Shown here: positions 36,841 through 46,269 of the stretch, piece by piece
Numbering within the stretch: the first letter of the stretch is position 1
Layout of the letters: every line of letters begins with the position of its first letter
DNA from: CAZLBC01 sp964557575
GTDB taxonomy: Bacteria > Planctomycetota > Phycisphaerae > SM23-33
Length of the DNA stretch: 64,000 nt
Direction of reading: 5' to 3'
Assembly (NCBI GenBank): GCA_964557575.1
Contig: CAZLBC010000014.1
Span: 1-64,000, forward strand
Notes under the pieces: model-generated
Told to the model about the DNA's origin: nothing
The model's input: the letters and a program-made list of their open reading frames with translations, nothing else
Databases searched by the model: none
Made by a program: the position numbers and the translations under genes

Positions 36841-37236
36841 ATGGACAACATCGAAACAACAATCAGCGAAATGAAATACACGGACGACGGATTGATTCCG
36901 GCGGTATGCGTCGATGAAGAGACCCGAAAAGTGCTCATGGTTGCCTACATGAATGCGGACTCTCTGCGAGACACGATCACAACCGGCAAAACCCATTTCT
37001 GGTCCAGGAGCCGGCAACAATACTGGATGAAGGGAGAATCTTCCGGGCACACGCAGGAAGTGAGGGCCATCTACACCGATTGCGACAAGGACACGCTCAT
37101 CGTCGTGGTCAGGCAAAACGGCGCGGCGTGCCACAAGGGTTATTTTTCCTGCTTCTATCGCAAACTTGATGATACCGGGGCTTGGGAAATCGTCGACGAA
37201 AAAGTCTTCGACCCGGATCAGGTGTACAAGAAATAG
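36841..37236 (+). CDS. hisI: Phosphoribosyl-AMP cyclohydrolase
   Basis: Histidine biosynthesis step 3. 131 aa, HisI only (no HisE fusion). Motifs are YTDDGLIPAVCVDE, VLMVAYMNADSL, HFWSRSRQQYWMKGESSGH and the metal-binding TDCDKDTLIVVV with NGAACHKGYFSCFYR. AAGGAG precedes ATG 36841. No other his gene is nearby. The TrkH-like gene begins immediately after its stop. Confidence 0.95.
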   Translation: MDNIETTISEMKYTDDGLIPAVCVDEETRKVLMVAYMNADSLRDTITTGKTHFWSRSRQQYWMKGESSGHTQEVRAIYTDCDKDTLIVVVRQNGAACHKGYFSCFYRKLDDTGAWEIVDEKVFDPDQVYKK

Positions 37237-37239
37237 GTG

Positions 37240-39108
37240 ATGCTACGGGCGGAACGTGACACCCCGCCGGATACGCACATGCAGGACGACCGCCAATCCA
37301 GTCGCCGCAGCGCATCATTCCCCGTTTTTTGCATTGAGACCGTTGTCCCCTGGTGCGCAGCGGTCATCGCCGCCGCCTTCCTTGTCATGCAATACGGTGG
37401 TTTCGCGCCGCGCGACCTGCCCGTGTCGCGAGACGTCATCGCCGCCGCCGGGATCGCGGCGATCGTACTCTACGCCGCAACCGCTGTGTTCAGAATGGTT
37501 TCAAGACATATGCGGGATGCGTATATCGTCGACAACTGGCAGGACCTGGTCGCCGCCACCGTTCTGGCGGGCGCGGCGCTGCTGTCGGTGTCCGCCGCCG
37601 ACATTCTGGGGGCCGCAGCGGTGTACCTCCTCGTCTCGCGCTGCGTTCCCGCGGCGATCCTGTTTCATGACGCGGTCTGTCGGGACATTCCGGGAGGTCG
37701 CTCGGCCCGCACGGCCGCACTGTTCGTCGCCTATTTCATTGTCCTCTGCGCGCTCGGCACCGCCCTGCTGCTGCTCCCGGCAGCGATCCGGCCCGCATAC
37801 CGCGGACGCTGGTACTTCGACAACGCCTTCTTCACGGCAACCGCGGGGACCTGCACCACGGGCCTCACGGTCGCCGATCCCGGGACGCAGTTCACGCCGT
37901 TCGGCCAGGCGGTCCTCCTGACCCTGATCCAACTGGGCGGGCTGGGGACGATCGTGTTCGGTACGGTACTCGCCCTGCGCCTGGGCATTCTCGTGCGGCC
38001 ATCCTCCCATGAAACCCTGAGCGGGGACACCGAGCACCTGAGAACGAGGATGAGGCGCATCGTAAGCAGAGCGATCCTGTTCTGCCTCGCCGTCGAAATC
38101 GCGGGGGCGGTATTCCTGATGACGCACTTCGCCGATCCTGCCGCGTCCACCCCGCGCGGCGACCCGACGGGCCCGGCCAAATGCGCGTGGCACGGGGTGT
38201 TCCACAGCATCTCCGCGTTCTGTAATGCCGGCGTGTCACTCTATCCGGAGAACCTGTCCGCGGACGCGGGACCGGGCGTAACACACTTCCACCTGATCGG
38301 GATCATCGCGCCGCTGATCATACTGGGAGGTCTCGGCTATCCCGCCCTCCACGACGTCGTGCGCACCATCTCGCGCGCGTTCGGGCGGCGTGTGGACCGG
38401 ACCGCACCGGTGTCGCTCCATGCGCGCACGGTCGTCATCGCGACGGCCTTGCTCCTGGTCATCGGCGCGGCCGGACTGGCGATTATCGAATCGCAATTCG
38501 GCGAAACGGTTCTCGCTGCCCCGCTTGAACCCGGCGCGGGTGTTTCGCTTCTGCGGGAATCATTTTTCACCACCGTCGCCGCCCGGTCAACGGGCTTTCA
38601 TACCGTCGACATCGGGGGGCTGTCAGATACGGGGAAACTGTGGCTCTGTGGGCTCATGACCATCGGCGGCGGCCCCGGGGGAACGGCCGGCGGCATAAAG
38701 GTTATAACCCTCGTCGTGCTTATCGCGGCCGCGGTGACCGCGATTACGGGGCGCAGGTCGCGTTTCACCGATTTCAATCGCCCGTCCGGTCGCGCACTGA
38801 TCGGACGGGCCGCCGTGGCGGCGGTCTTTCATCTGCTGCTCCTCGGGTTCGTTACCGCGTGTCTGTTCGGCATCGACAGCGCGGAAACGCTCCCGGACCT
38901 GTTTTTCGAGGCCTGCAGCGCCTGCGGCAATGCGGGGCTTTCAACGGGGGCAACGGCGAGATTGAGCGATAATATTCCCTACAAACTGCTGCTTGTTGCA
39001 GCGATGTTCGTCGGAAAAACAGGAACAACGGCAATCATGCTCGGTATTTCCGCTTCCGCGTTCGGAAAAACCCCCGCCTGCCGGCCGGAACCCCTCTTGA
39101 TCGATTAG
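37240..39108 (+). CDS. TrkH/KtrB-type potassium uptake channel subunit
   Basis: 622-aa membrane protein with the four pore-loop repeats of the SKT superfamily: TATAGTCTTGLTV, HSISAFCNAGVSLY, TTVAARSTGFHTVD and ACSACGNAGLSTG, each with the selectivity-filter glycine (the first is TTG-L). About 12 helices are seen, including an extra N-terminal set (residues 25-130) before the core. It starts three bases after the hisI stop, implying coupling, though no functional link is known. The usual TrkA/KtrA RCK partner is not in the window. Confidence 0.9.
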   Translation: MLRAERDTPPDTHMQDDRQSSRRSASFPVFCIETVVPWCAAVIAAAFLVMQYGGFAPRDLPVSRDVIAAAGIAAIVLYAATAVFRMVSRHMRDAYIVDNWQDLVAATVLAGAALLSVSAADILGAAAVYLLVSRCVPAAILFHDAVCRDIPGGRSARTAALFVAYFIVLCALGTALLLLPAAIRPAYRGRWYFDNAFFTATAGTCTTGLTVADPGTQFTPFGQAVLLTLIQLGGLGTIVFGTVLALRLGILVRPSSHETLSGDTEHLRTRMRRIVSRAILFCLAVEIAGAVFLMTHFADPAASTPRGDPTGPAKCAWHGVFHSISAFCNAGVSLYPENLSADAGPGVTHFHLIGIIAPLIILGGLGYPALHDVVRTISRAFGRRVDRTAPVSLHARTVVIATALLLVIGAAGLAIIESQFGETVLAAPLEPGAGVSLLRESFFTTVAARSTGFHTVDIGGLSDTGKLWLCGLMTIGGGPGGTAGGIKVITLVVLIAAAVTAITGRRSRFTDFNRPSGRALIGRAAVAAVFHLLLLGFVTACLFGIDSAETLPDLFFEACSACGNAGLSTGATARLSDNIPYKLLLVAAMFVGKTGTTAIMLGISASAFGKTPACRPEPLLID

Positions 39109-39135
39109 CCGTATGCCACGGCCGATACGGCGGCC

Positions 39136-39603
39136 TCATTCCTTCAGGTCGGCCGGGTTCTGCCCCTCCTCTATGCAGCCGATTTTACGGACGCGCCTGC
39201 CGTGCCGGCCGTCTCCCTCGAATGCCGTTTCCAGCCAGTTTCCGACTATTCTCCTCATCAACTCCTCCCCCATGACATCGCTCGCCAGACACAGGATATT
39301 CGCGTTGTTGTGCCGGCGGGACAACTCCGCGCTGAGTTCATCGTGGCACAGCGCGGCACGGATACCCTTTATCTTGTTGGCGGAAATGCTCATGCCGATG
39401 CCGCTGCCGCAGATAAGGATGCCCATCGCCGTTTCACCGGATGCAACGGCCTTGCCGGTAATATACGCCACGTCGGTGTAATCGCAGCAGTTGCTGTCGT
39501 GGGTACCCTTGTCGTCGACCTCGTGGCCGAGTTCCTTCAGAAAAAGCGTCAGTGCCGCTTTTGCAGAAACACCCCGGTGATCGGATGCGATAGCGATTTT
39601 CAT
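39136..39603 (-). CDS. rpiB: Ribose 5-phosphate isomerase B
   Basis: 155 aa RpiB/LacAB-fold isomerase. Motifs are KIAIASDHRGVSAK, HEVDDKGTHDSNCCDYTDVA, ILICGSGIGMSISANKIKGIRAALCHD and HNNANILCLASDV. The active-site Cys is in CGSGIG. The ATG overlaps the stop of the Sua5 fusion gene (TGATG), so translation is coupled. The order Sua5/LMW-phosphatase then rpiB mirrors the ywlC-ywlE-ywlF cluster of Bacillus subtilis. Confidence 0.95.
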   Translation of the reverse strand: MKIAIASDHRGVSAKAALTLFLKELGHEVDDKGTHDSNCCDYTDVAYITGKAVASGETAMGILICGSGIGMSISANKIKGIRAALCHDELSAELSRRHNNANILCLASDVMGEELMRRIVGNWLETAFEGDGRHGRRVRKIGCIEEGQNPADLKE

Positions 39604-40721
39604 CACAAATTGAATCCCTTCAGTATCGCACGAACAGACCGTTGTATCCGGTCGGCCGTTTTGCAGTAGATCTCAAGACCCGCGCCGACAGGATCTTCGA
39701 TATCACCGTCAAGATCCAGCCTGCGTATTTCCACGCCGACATCGCCGGACAATCGGCAGGTATCGGCCACGTGATCAGCAGTCATACATAGTACCAGATC
39801 GCATGACGTAATCAAGTCCGGGGTGCACATTCTGGATCGGTGAGACCGTATGTCGGCTCCCATCCTTCCGGCGGCTTCGATCGCCTCGGCTGTCGGGGAA
39901 AAACCTTCCGGCGCGGCGATTCCGGCGGACACGATTTCAATCCCGCGCGCTGTCAACTCGTCAACGCCGCAGCCCAGGGTTTCCGCGATGATCTTCGCGG
40001 CAATTCCCGCGGCCATGGGACTCCTGCACGTATTGCCGGTACAGACAAAGCATATTTTCCGGCGCATCATCCGGAAAATCATCCTCTCGTCGTAAACCCC
40101 GGTGCGAACGAACGCCACCCCCTGATCGTCGAGACTGACGATGGTGCTGTCTTTTCCGTAACGGGCCGTACCGCCGTCTACCAGCAGATCGACACCACTC
40201 GCGAGTTCATCCGAAACCTCCGATGCATCTCGCGGCGAACGCTCTCCCGCGAGATTCGCACTCGGGGCGACGACCGGGCCGTCGACCGCGGCCAGCAGCC
40301 GGGCGGCGAAGGCGTGGTCGGGGCAGCGCAGGCCCACCCGATCGCCGTGCGTCAGGGATTCGTACAATCCGGGCACCGTCGATAAACGACGATCCGCGAA
40401 AGCGCCGCCCGTTTCAAGCAACACGGTCAGGGGTCCCGGCCACGCCCGGCGGATAAGCATCCGGCCGTCAAGCGGTATATCACGAACGTATCGGTGCGAC
40501 TGTTCGGCATCCGGGATGTGAATACTGAACGGGGCGTGGGGGCGGGATTTCAGTTTACGCAACCGGTCCATCGCGCCGGGCGCCGAAGCGAGGGCGGCAA
40601 TGCCGTAGACCGTTTCGGTGGGAAAGACGACGAGGCCACCCGCGTGCAGACAATCCGCCGACTTTCTGACGGCGTCGTCGAGCGCGCGGCCGCCGGTGAT
40701 ATCCAATGTTGGTATACTCAA
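39603..40721 (-). CDS. Fusion: Sua5/YrdC threonylcarbamoyl-AMP synthase + LMW phosphatase (YwlE-like)
   Basis: The N-terminal part (about residues 10-200) is a Sua5/YrdC domain for tRNA t6A synthesis: GGLVVFPTETVYGIA, KSRPHAPFSIHI, RRAWPGPLTVLL, RCPDHAFAARLL and VAPSANLAGERSPRDA. After a short linker the C-terminal part (about 220-370) is a low-molecular-weight phosphatase with P-loop VCTGNTCRSPMA, SAGIAAPEG and a late DPVG acid. The Thr after Asn in the P-loop is the residue that gives B. subtilis YwlE its phospho-arginine preference. No ATG is present in a suitable place. TTG 40721 with GGAAT upstream is chosen; the frame extends to a TTG at 40751. Confidence 0.88.
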   Translation of the reverse strand: MSIPTLDITGGRALDDAVRKSADCLHAGGLVVFPTETVYGIAALASAPGAMDRLRKLKSRPHAPFSIHIPDAEQSHRYVRDIPLDGRMLIRRAWPGPLTVLLETGGAFADRRLSTVPGLYESLTHGDRVGLRCPDHAFAARLLAAVDGPVVAPSANLAGERSPRDASEVSDELASGVDLLVDGGTARYGKDSTIVSLDDQGVAFVRTGVYDERMIFRMMRRKICFVCTGNTCRSPMAAGIAAKIIAETLGCGVDELTARGIEIVSAGIAAPEGFSPTAEAIEAAGRMGADIRSHRSRMCTPDLITSCDLVLCMTADHVADTCRLSGDVGVEIRRLDLDGDIEDPVGAGLEIYCKTADRIQRSVRAILKGFNL

Positions 40722-40796
40722 TTCGCTATTCCGTATCCACTGAACACACAATCCGCGTGAACGGGCGCGCGGTAATGCCGCAACCCCCTCGCACCG

Positions 40797-42881
40797 TCAC
40801 CCGTTTTTCAAGAGTCTCGACGCTTCCACTGAACAGGGCGATTCGGCATACTCTTCCAGTATTCTCTTCAGGCATTCGACCGCCCGGTCTTTCTGCCCCA
40901 GCTTCACGTGAGCCTTCGACGCGAGGATGAGCAGTTCCGGGGCATACTGGCTTTCCGGATTCACCCCCACCAGTCGCTGGGCCTTCAGCAGGGCGCAGCG
41001 ATATTGTTCCATTGCATACAATCGCCGCGCGTCCAGCAGCGCCAGGTAGCCGGTGAGTTTGTCCCCGGGCATCGCCTCTTCCCATGCCCGCACCATTTCC
41101 GCCGCCGCCTCCATCTCCCCCCGGCGCACGTAATCAACTATCTTGTGAGCGAAATCCCCCCGCGCAATCGCCGGATTTTCGACCGCCTGCTTCCCCCGCC
41201 GCCCTGCTGCCGCATAGCGCTTCCCGGCCTTCTGATACTCGCCGCGGGCCAGATGAACATCTCCCAGTCCGATGACCGCCGCCCTCTTTTTCAATCCATC
41301 CGCCTGTTTGTGGACCTTCTGGTAAATCTCCTCGGCCTTCGTAACATTGTCCTGTTCGTCAAGGAGGATATCCGCCGCCTGCAGCATGAACGCCGACGAT
41401 GCGCCGACATCACGGGTCATTTCAGACGCCCGCAGCAGCGCCTGTGCGGCACCGGCCGGTTTTTTGTATGCGAAAAGAACCTCCGTACAGGCCGGCATGA
41501 CAAGGTTGAGTTGTTTGGCGGGCGCCTTTTCCCGGGCCAGAAATGCCTGTGCGGCCCGCAGAACGTCTTTCTTCATTCCCGCGCGGTGGAACAGCAGAAC
41601 GGCTTCGGCGTTGGCCCCCGACGACATGTTCGACACGTCGTAATTCAGAACGATTGATGCATAGAGCGTGACCTGCTCGATGTCTTTGGCGGTCCTCCTG
41701 TCCCAGGGCCGCTCGACATGAAGGACGTGAATCCGTTCGAACGATTTTCTCCCGTACGACCCTTTCAGCGTTACCGTGTAGGTGCCGTCCTCCAGGTACA
41801 CATGATCGATTTCGTTTTCCGACGCCTTCGAGGAAATACCGTCGCCGAAATCCCAGTGCCATTTCATTTCGCGGGGGACCGTACCCGTTTGTACGGCCTT
41901 GAAAATATACCGCTGGTGATAACGATTTTTCAGGAACGCCTCCCCGGCATGGGTCACGAAAAAATCGATATCCACGACCCCGCCCTTCTTTTCGATGGCC
42001 CCGGCGGTACCGCTGAAAAAGGGAAGGAATGCCCCGCCGGGAATAACGCGTATCTTCTCTTCACCCGGCGGCCGCCAGGCAACCACCACGCGGGGATCGT
42101 GGTGCTTGTTTACGTGGTAACAGACCAGCGTGTGCACCCCCTTCTCGATCCGCAGGGTCCCCCGGAACTTCGACTGCCTGACCGCGCCGTGCCAGCCCGG
42201 TTTTTTTACCACCAGCTTCTCGTCAATAACCAGAAACGAGGCGTGGTTGCTGGTGATGGAAAACAGGTACTCGCCGTCCGCCGGGCAATCCAGGAATCCC
42301 GTATACCGGGAAACGATGCTGCTCTCCGGACCAAAGGGATTGTACCCGAGGTAGATCCTCGTCCTCATTCCCCGCCCGATCATTCCCCCCTTTTTCATCG
42401 CCCGTTCCAGTGTTTTTTGCGCATCGTCGAGATTGTTGGCGTTGCCGCCGGCGTACTTCCACATCTCCAGCAGTACGCCCCGCCGAACAGCAAGCCGCGG
42501 AGAACCGTCTTCCGCGGCCTCGCTGTTTCCGAAGTAGGCGAAATAGGTGTCTTTCCCCGGTCGCAGGCCGAAGGCAATTTGCACGGTATCCCCCGGCCCC
42601 ATCGCCAGGATGCGCGTCGGGCACACGGTAAGATCGGACGCAATGACGCGTATATCCCCGCCCCGCTTACCGGCAAGCCCGCCGGTCCTGAAGGTGGCGA
42701 CCCCCACGTCGTCGCCCGCGTAGCCGGTGGCCTTCCGGTAATTCTGTACGGTCAGCCGGCACCGGTACGGCCACCGCAGCTTCCACCACTGCGCCTGCGC
42801 CGCGGCGGGCGAAACCGCCGATAATGCCGCGTAAAGAAACAGCAGCACCTTTACAAAATGCACTAAAAAGGTATCTTTCAT
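40797..42881 (-). CDS. Secreted multidomain protein: DUF2341-like, PA14, PKD and TPR
   Basis: 694 aa. A signal peptide (about 1-29) is followed by a beta-rich region like DUF2341 (WWKLRWPYRCRLTVQN). A PA14-type sugar-binding domain follows at about 165-285 (YTGFLDCPADGEYLFSITS, LRIEKGVHTLVCYH, VVVAWRPPGEE). A PKD domain is at about 320-390 (WHWDFGDG, HVYLEDGTYTVTLKG). A TPR-like helical region fills 420-690 (KAEEIYQKVHKQADGL, RGEYQKAGKRYAAAGRRG, LGQKDRAVECLKRILEEY). Likely extracytoplasmic and cell-surface; no catalytic domain seen. ATG 42881 is used. Confidence 0.8.
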   Translation of the reverse strand: MKDTFLVHFVKVLLFLYAALSAVSPAAAQAQWWKLRWPYRCRLTVQNYRKATGYAGDDVGVATFRTGGLAGKRGGDIRVIASDLTVCPTRILAMGPGDTVQIAFGLRPGKDTYFAYFGNSEAAEDGSPRLAVRRGVLLEMWKYAGGNANNLDDAQKTLERAMKKGGMIGRGMRTRIYLGYNPFGPESSIVSRYTGFLDCPADGEYLFSITSNHASFLVIDEKLVVKKPGWHGAVRQSKFRGTLRIEKGVHTLVCYHVNKHHDPRVVVAWRPPGEEKIRVIPGGAFLPFFSGTAGAIEKKGGVVDIDFFVTHAGEAFLKNRYHQRYIFKAVQTGTVPREMKWHWDFGDGISSKASENEIDHVYLEDGTYTVTLKGSYGRKSFERIHVLHVERPWDRRTAKDIEQVTLYASIVLNYDVSNMSSGANAEAVLLFHRAGMKKDVLRAAQAFLAREKAPAKQLNLVMPACTEVLFAYKKPAGAAQALLRASEMTRDVGASSAFMLQAADILLDEQDNVTKAEEIYQKVHKQADGLKKRAAVIGLGDVHLARGEYQKAGKRYAAAGRRGKQAVENPAIARGDFAHKIVDYVRRGEMEAAAEMVRAWEEAMPGDKLTGYLALLDARRLYAMEQYRCALLKAQRLVGVNPESQYAPELLILASKAHVKLGQKDRAVECLKRILEEYAESPCSVEASRLLKNG

Positions 42882-43025
42882 CTTCGTACCGCTTTCCACC
42901 GGAAACGCGCCGATAACGGCCGCGGGATGTCCGGCACTCGCGCGTTTTATTTTAACGGCTGGCGGCGGACATTGTCATGCTTTAATTTCATACCGCCCGC
43001 AACACGGCGGTTACGGAGAACGTCG

Positions 43026-43619
43026 ATGCCACCGTACAAGGCGGTTATTTTTGACATGGACGGCACCCTGATAGAACCGATGCTCGACTTCGACGCGGTC
43101 CGGGCCGATCTGTCCATCCCGCCGGGGCAGGACATTCTCGATGCCATTTCCCGCATGGAACCCACGCGAAGCCAACGGGTCGCCGACCGGCTGATCGCCG
43201 TCGAGACGGCGGCCGCACACAAAGCGACACTCCACGAGGACGCACCGGAAATGCTTTGCCGACTGCGCCGCGCCGGGCTCAAAACGGGCCTGTTGACGCG
43301 AAACTCGCGACCCGCGGTGGACATCGTGTTCGAACGCACCGGGCTTCCGGCATTCGAACTTATCCGTTCCCGCGAGGACGGCATGACGAAACCCGACCCG
43401 GCCGGCATTATTGAAGCCTGCGCCGTGCTCGGCACCGAACCCCGGGAAACCCTCTGTGTCGGGGATTATATTTACGATATCATCGCGGCTAACGCGGCCG
43501 GCGCCGTCAGCGTGCTCATGGCAACATCCGCGCGGTGGCGCGAATTCAAAAAAGAATCCGATTTTGTTATCCACCAATTGTCGGAACTTGAGCACATCGT
43601 GGGGAATGGAGTGTCCTGA
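43026..43619 (+). CDS. HAD-superfamily phosphatase (phosphoglycolate-phosphatase-like)
   Basis: 197 aa. The HAD motif I is VIFDMDGTL with nucleophile Asp, motif II LLTRNSRPA, motif III Lys in GMTKPDPAGI, and motif IV VGDYIYDIIAANAAG. A helical cap follows motif I. The substrate is unknown. GGAG 8 bases before ATG 43026 sets the start. It is the first gene of a five-gene tight operon with an ABC exporter pair, a VTT protein and a LolA-like protein. Confidence 0.9.
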   Translation: MPPYKAVIFDMDGTLIEPMLDFDAVRADLSIPPGQDILDAISRMEPTRSQRVADRLIAVETAAAHKATLHEDAPEMLCRLRRAGLKTGLLTRNSRPAVDIVFERTGLPAFELIRSREDGMTKPDPAGIIEACAVLGTEPRETLCVGDYIYDIIAANAAGAVSVLMATSARWREFKKESDFVIHQLSELEHIVGNGVS

Positions 43620-43620
43620 C

Positions 43621-44841
43621 GTGTATCTTCCGCTCGCCAATATCATGCACCATAAATCACGGAGCCTCCTGTGCGCCGGCGGTATCGGTATCGCCACCTG
43701 CATGCTGGTGGCACTGACCGGTCTTTCCCGGGGCAGCCTCTACGAAATAGCGGAACGGATGGAATCGGTCGACGCGGAGCTCATCGTCGTGCCCCCGGGA
43801 ACGTCAAACAGCGTGCCGACGCTGAGCGGTATCAAGCTGCACGAAAAGATCGCCCCCAGAATCGAAAAGGATTTCCCCGATCTGGTTCATCGCGCCGTCC
43901 CCGCCTTCATCTACACGATGAGGCTGGCGGGCCAGGACCAGCGGGTAATAGCCGTTTCGCCGGATGACTGGAGCATGTTCTCCCGGAATCACGAGATCGT
44001 CGAAGGCCGCCTGTTCGACCCGGAAAACAGGTTCGGCACCTGGCTCGAACAATTCAAGACCGCGCCGGCCGACAGCGACGAGATCTTCGAATTGACCCCC
44101 GCCGACCTTTCCGACCCGGCCCACGACGGCATGGAAATCGTGATCGACCAACGGCTTGCCGACGCCGGGGGATACCGCTGCGGGCAGACAGTGACCGCGT
44201 CAAACCATGAATGGACGATAACCGGTATCGTCGAAACCGGGGTCACCACGCGTATCTTTATGCCTCTCAGGACGGCGCAGGAACTCTTCGGCATCGGGGA
44301 CATTACCAAGTGCACGATGATTTTCGTCAAGCTCAAGGCACTGCCGCCGGGCATGACCGAAAGCCAGGCCGCGGAGAAGATCGGCCGTGCCTACGGCCTC
44401 GATGTCATGTCCATGAAGCGATATCGCGGCTTTCTCGAGCAGAAATTCGGCATCCTGTTCACCTACGTCGACGCCGTGAATATCATAGCCCTGTCGATCG
44501 CGTTCCTGTTCGTTACCAGCACGCTCTACACGATGGTCCTGCAACAGCGGCGGGAAATCGCGATCCTCAAGAGCTGCGGCGCCGGTCCCGCTTTCCTCGT
44601 CTCGCAGGTGGTTGCCGAATCGATCATGATTACCGGCACGGGAGCGGCGGCGGGGATCGGGGGAAGCTTCGCCGCCGGCTGGGCGATCGAAAAAATAAAA
44701 CCGCTCCTGACCGTCGATATTTCGATGACCTGGGTAGTCACGGCCCTGGCCGCCGCCCTGCTCGGCGCCCTGCTTTCGGCCGCATATCCGGCGTGGCAGG
44801 CGCTGCGAACCGACATGGTCGAGGCCATGCGCTATGAATGA
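43621..44841 (+). CDS. MacB/FtsX-type ABC transporter permease (LolC/E-like)
   Basis: 406 aa with one N-terminal membrane helix (about 18-38), a large periplasmic domain (about 40-275), and three C-terminal helices (about 280-310, 330-360, 370-395). This is the FtsX/MacB topology used by lipoprotein-releasing and mechanotransmission ABC systems. It ends with YPAWQALRTDMVEAMRYE, the usual P-A-x-x-A-x-x-x-x-P/D-x-E-A-x-R-Y tail. The GTG at 43621 has GGAG nine bases upstream; it follows the HAD stop by one base. It overlaps the ATPase gene by eight bases. Confidence 0.9.
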   Translation: MYLPLANIMHHKSRSLLCAGGIGIATCMLVALTGLSRGSLYEIAERMESVDAELIVVPPGTSNSVPTLSGIKLHEKIAPRIEKDFPDLVHRAVPAFIYTMRLAGQDQRVIAVSPDDWSMFSRNHEIVEGRLFDPENRFGTWLEQFKTAPADSDEIFELTPADLSDPAHDGMEIVIDQRLADAGGYRCGQTVTASNHEWTITGIVETGVTTRIFMPLRTAQELFGIGDITKCTMIFVKLKALPPGMTESQAAEKIGRAYGLDVMSMKRYRGFLEQKFGILFTYVDAVNIIALSIAFLFVTSTLYTMVLQQRREIAILKSCGAGPAFLVSQVVAESIMITGTGAAAGIGGSFAAGWAIEKIKPLLTVDISMTWVVTALAAALLGALLSAAYPAWQALRTDMVEAMRYE

Positions 44842-45523
44842 CCGGAACACAATCATCGGCGCCCACCGGCTCTGCAAGTCATACGGCCGCGGCCCCGCCA
44901 GGGTCGCGGCTCTGACCGGCCTCGAACTCGACGTGCGGGACGGGGAATTCGTCGCCGTCATGGGGCCCAGCGGCTGCGGAAAAAGCACCCTCCTCCACGT
45001 GCTCGGCCTGATGACACCGCCCGACAAGGGAGATCTGCTGCTGGACGGGCAGCCGGTTCCGCAAAACGAATCCGGCAGAATGCTGATCCGGCGCGACATG
45101 ATCGGCTTCATTTTTCAGGGATTCAATCTCATCGGGTCCCTCACGGCGAAGGACAATATAGCCATCTCTCTGAAAATACGCGGCATAAAAACCGACGACA
45201 GGATCGGCGCTCTGCTCGAACAACTCGGCATCGCCGGTGTTGCGCACCGGAAACCCGCGGAGATGTCCATCGGCGAGCAGCAGCGTACCGCCATCGCGCG
45301 GGCGATTGCACACGACCCGAAAATCATACTCGCGGACGAACCCACCGGTAACCTTGACCGGGGAAACACCACCAGGCTTCTCGACTGTTTCCGGGACATA
45401 CACGCCGCCCGGGGACATACCATAGTGATGATAACACACGACCCGAATGTCGCCTCCTGCGCGGAACGAGTACTTCACATGGACGACGGCCGCTTGCACG
45501 GCGAACCCGGGGACATATCGTGA
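44834..45523 (+). CDS. ABC transporter ATP-binding protein (LolD/MacB type)
   Basis: 229 aa nucleotide-binding domain: Walker A GPSGCGKST, Q-loop FIFQGFNLIGSLTAKDNI, signature SIGEQQRTAIARA (a variant of LSGGQ), Walker B IILADEPTGNLD, H-loop MITHDP. The ERVLHMDDGRL ending is typical of LolD/MacB. It partners with the overlapping permease upstream; its own stop overlaps the GTG of the VTT gene. Confidence 0.95.
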   Translation: MNDRNTIIGAHRLCKSYGRGPARVAALTGLELDVRDGEFVAVMGPSGCGKSTLLHVLGLMTPPDKGDLLLDGQPVPQNESGRMLIRRDMIGFIFQGFNLIGSLTAKDNIAISLKIRGIKTDDRIGALLEQLGIAGVAHRKPAEMSIGEQQRTAIARAIAHDPKIILADEPTGNLDRGNTTRLLDCFRDIHAARGHTIVMITHDPNVASCAERVLHMDDGRLHGEPGDIS

Positions 45524-46269
45524 CGGGCCCTCACCCCGCCGCCCCGCTTCCGGCGGTTCGGCACGGCGGCGCTATTCGCACGCGCCGCTGGTTCGCCTTT
45601 TTCGCGGCCTGGCTGGTATCACTCCTTGCGGGATGCGTGCTCATCATGCTGCAGGACCCGCCCAACCTCGATTTCTCCGGGTGGGCCGCATTCAAGAAAT
45701 CCGTCAACGCGACGCCGGCTGCGCTGCGATTGATGATCATCGCGCTCTACCTGTCTTTGGCCTGCACATTTACCCTCCTCAATACGAGCTGGCTCATTTC
45801 GGCGGCGGCCATTGCACCGGGTATCACCGGCGAGTTGTACTCCACGGTATTTCTGATATCTGTCGCGGGGGCCGCGGGGAGCACCGTGGCCAACCTGAAC
45901 GATTACCACATCTTCACGCTGATGCTGAGAAGCAGGCGCATAGCGAAGATCAGGAACACCCGCGGCTACGCACTGGCCGAGCGATGGTTTTCCGGCTACC
46001 CCTTCGGCATACTGATGTTTTTCAATATTGCCCCGATCCCCGTGGACGTGTCCCGACCCCTTGCCGCAGCCTACGGGTATCCCCGGACGCGATTTGCCGC
46101 CGCGAACTTTTTGGGCCGAGCAATACGATATGGTATCATAGCCGCCCTGACGTACATGCTCGCGGACCACGGCTGGATAGCAACGGTTTGCCTCATCGCC
46201 GTCGCCGTCCTTATTGTCCTGGTCAAACTGGCGATCAGATTAGTCGAAAATTACGGAAAGAGACAATGA
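45520..46269 (+). CDS. VTT (DedA-like/TVP38) membrane protein
   Basis: 249 aa with about five to six hydrophobic segments. It carries the VTT-type re-entrant features: AAAIAPGITGELYSTVF, then FFNIAPIPVDVSRPLAA and NFLGRAIRYGIIAAL (the conserved G-x-x-x-R motif). DedA/TVP38 proteins are linked to phospholipid or undecaprenyl-phosphate flipping. The GTG start overlaps the upstream stop (GTGA) and the stop overlaps the next ATG (ATGA), so it is locked into the operon. Confidence 0.8.
   Translation: MTGPHPAAPLPAVRHGGAIRTRRWFAFFAAWLVSLLAGCVLIMLQDPPNLDFSGWAAFKKSVNATPAALRLMIIALYLSLACTFTLLNTSWLISAAAIAPGITGELYSTVFLISVAGAAGSTVANLNDYHIFTLMLRSRRIAKIRNTRGYALAERWFSGYPFGILMFFNIAPIPVDVSRPLAAAYGYPRTRFAAANFLGRAIRYGIIAALTYMLADHGWIATVCLIAVAVLIVLVKLAIRLVENYGKRQ

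Noticed and set aside
36684..36938. N-terminal extension of the PPIase overlapping hisI
   Set aside because: It would overlap the hisI gene on the opposite strand and skip the strong AAAGGA site before ATG 36683.
43411..43620. In-frame extension of the ABC permease into the HAD gene
   Set aside because: The extension has no family similarity. GTG 43621 has a well placed GGAG and gives the normal N-terminus.
45447..46265. Open frame upstream of the LolA-like gene, giving a 561-aa product
   Set aside because: This part overlaps the VTT gene and shows no protein-like pattern. The ATG at 46266 overlaps the VTT stop and starts a signal peptide.
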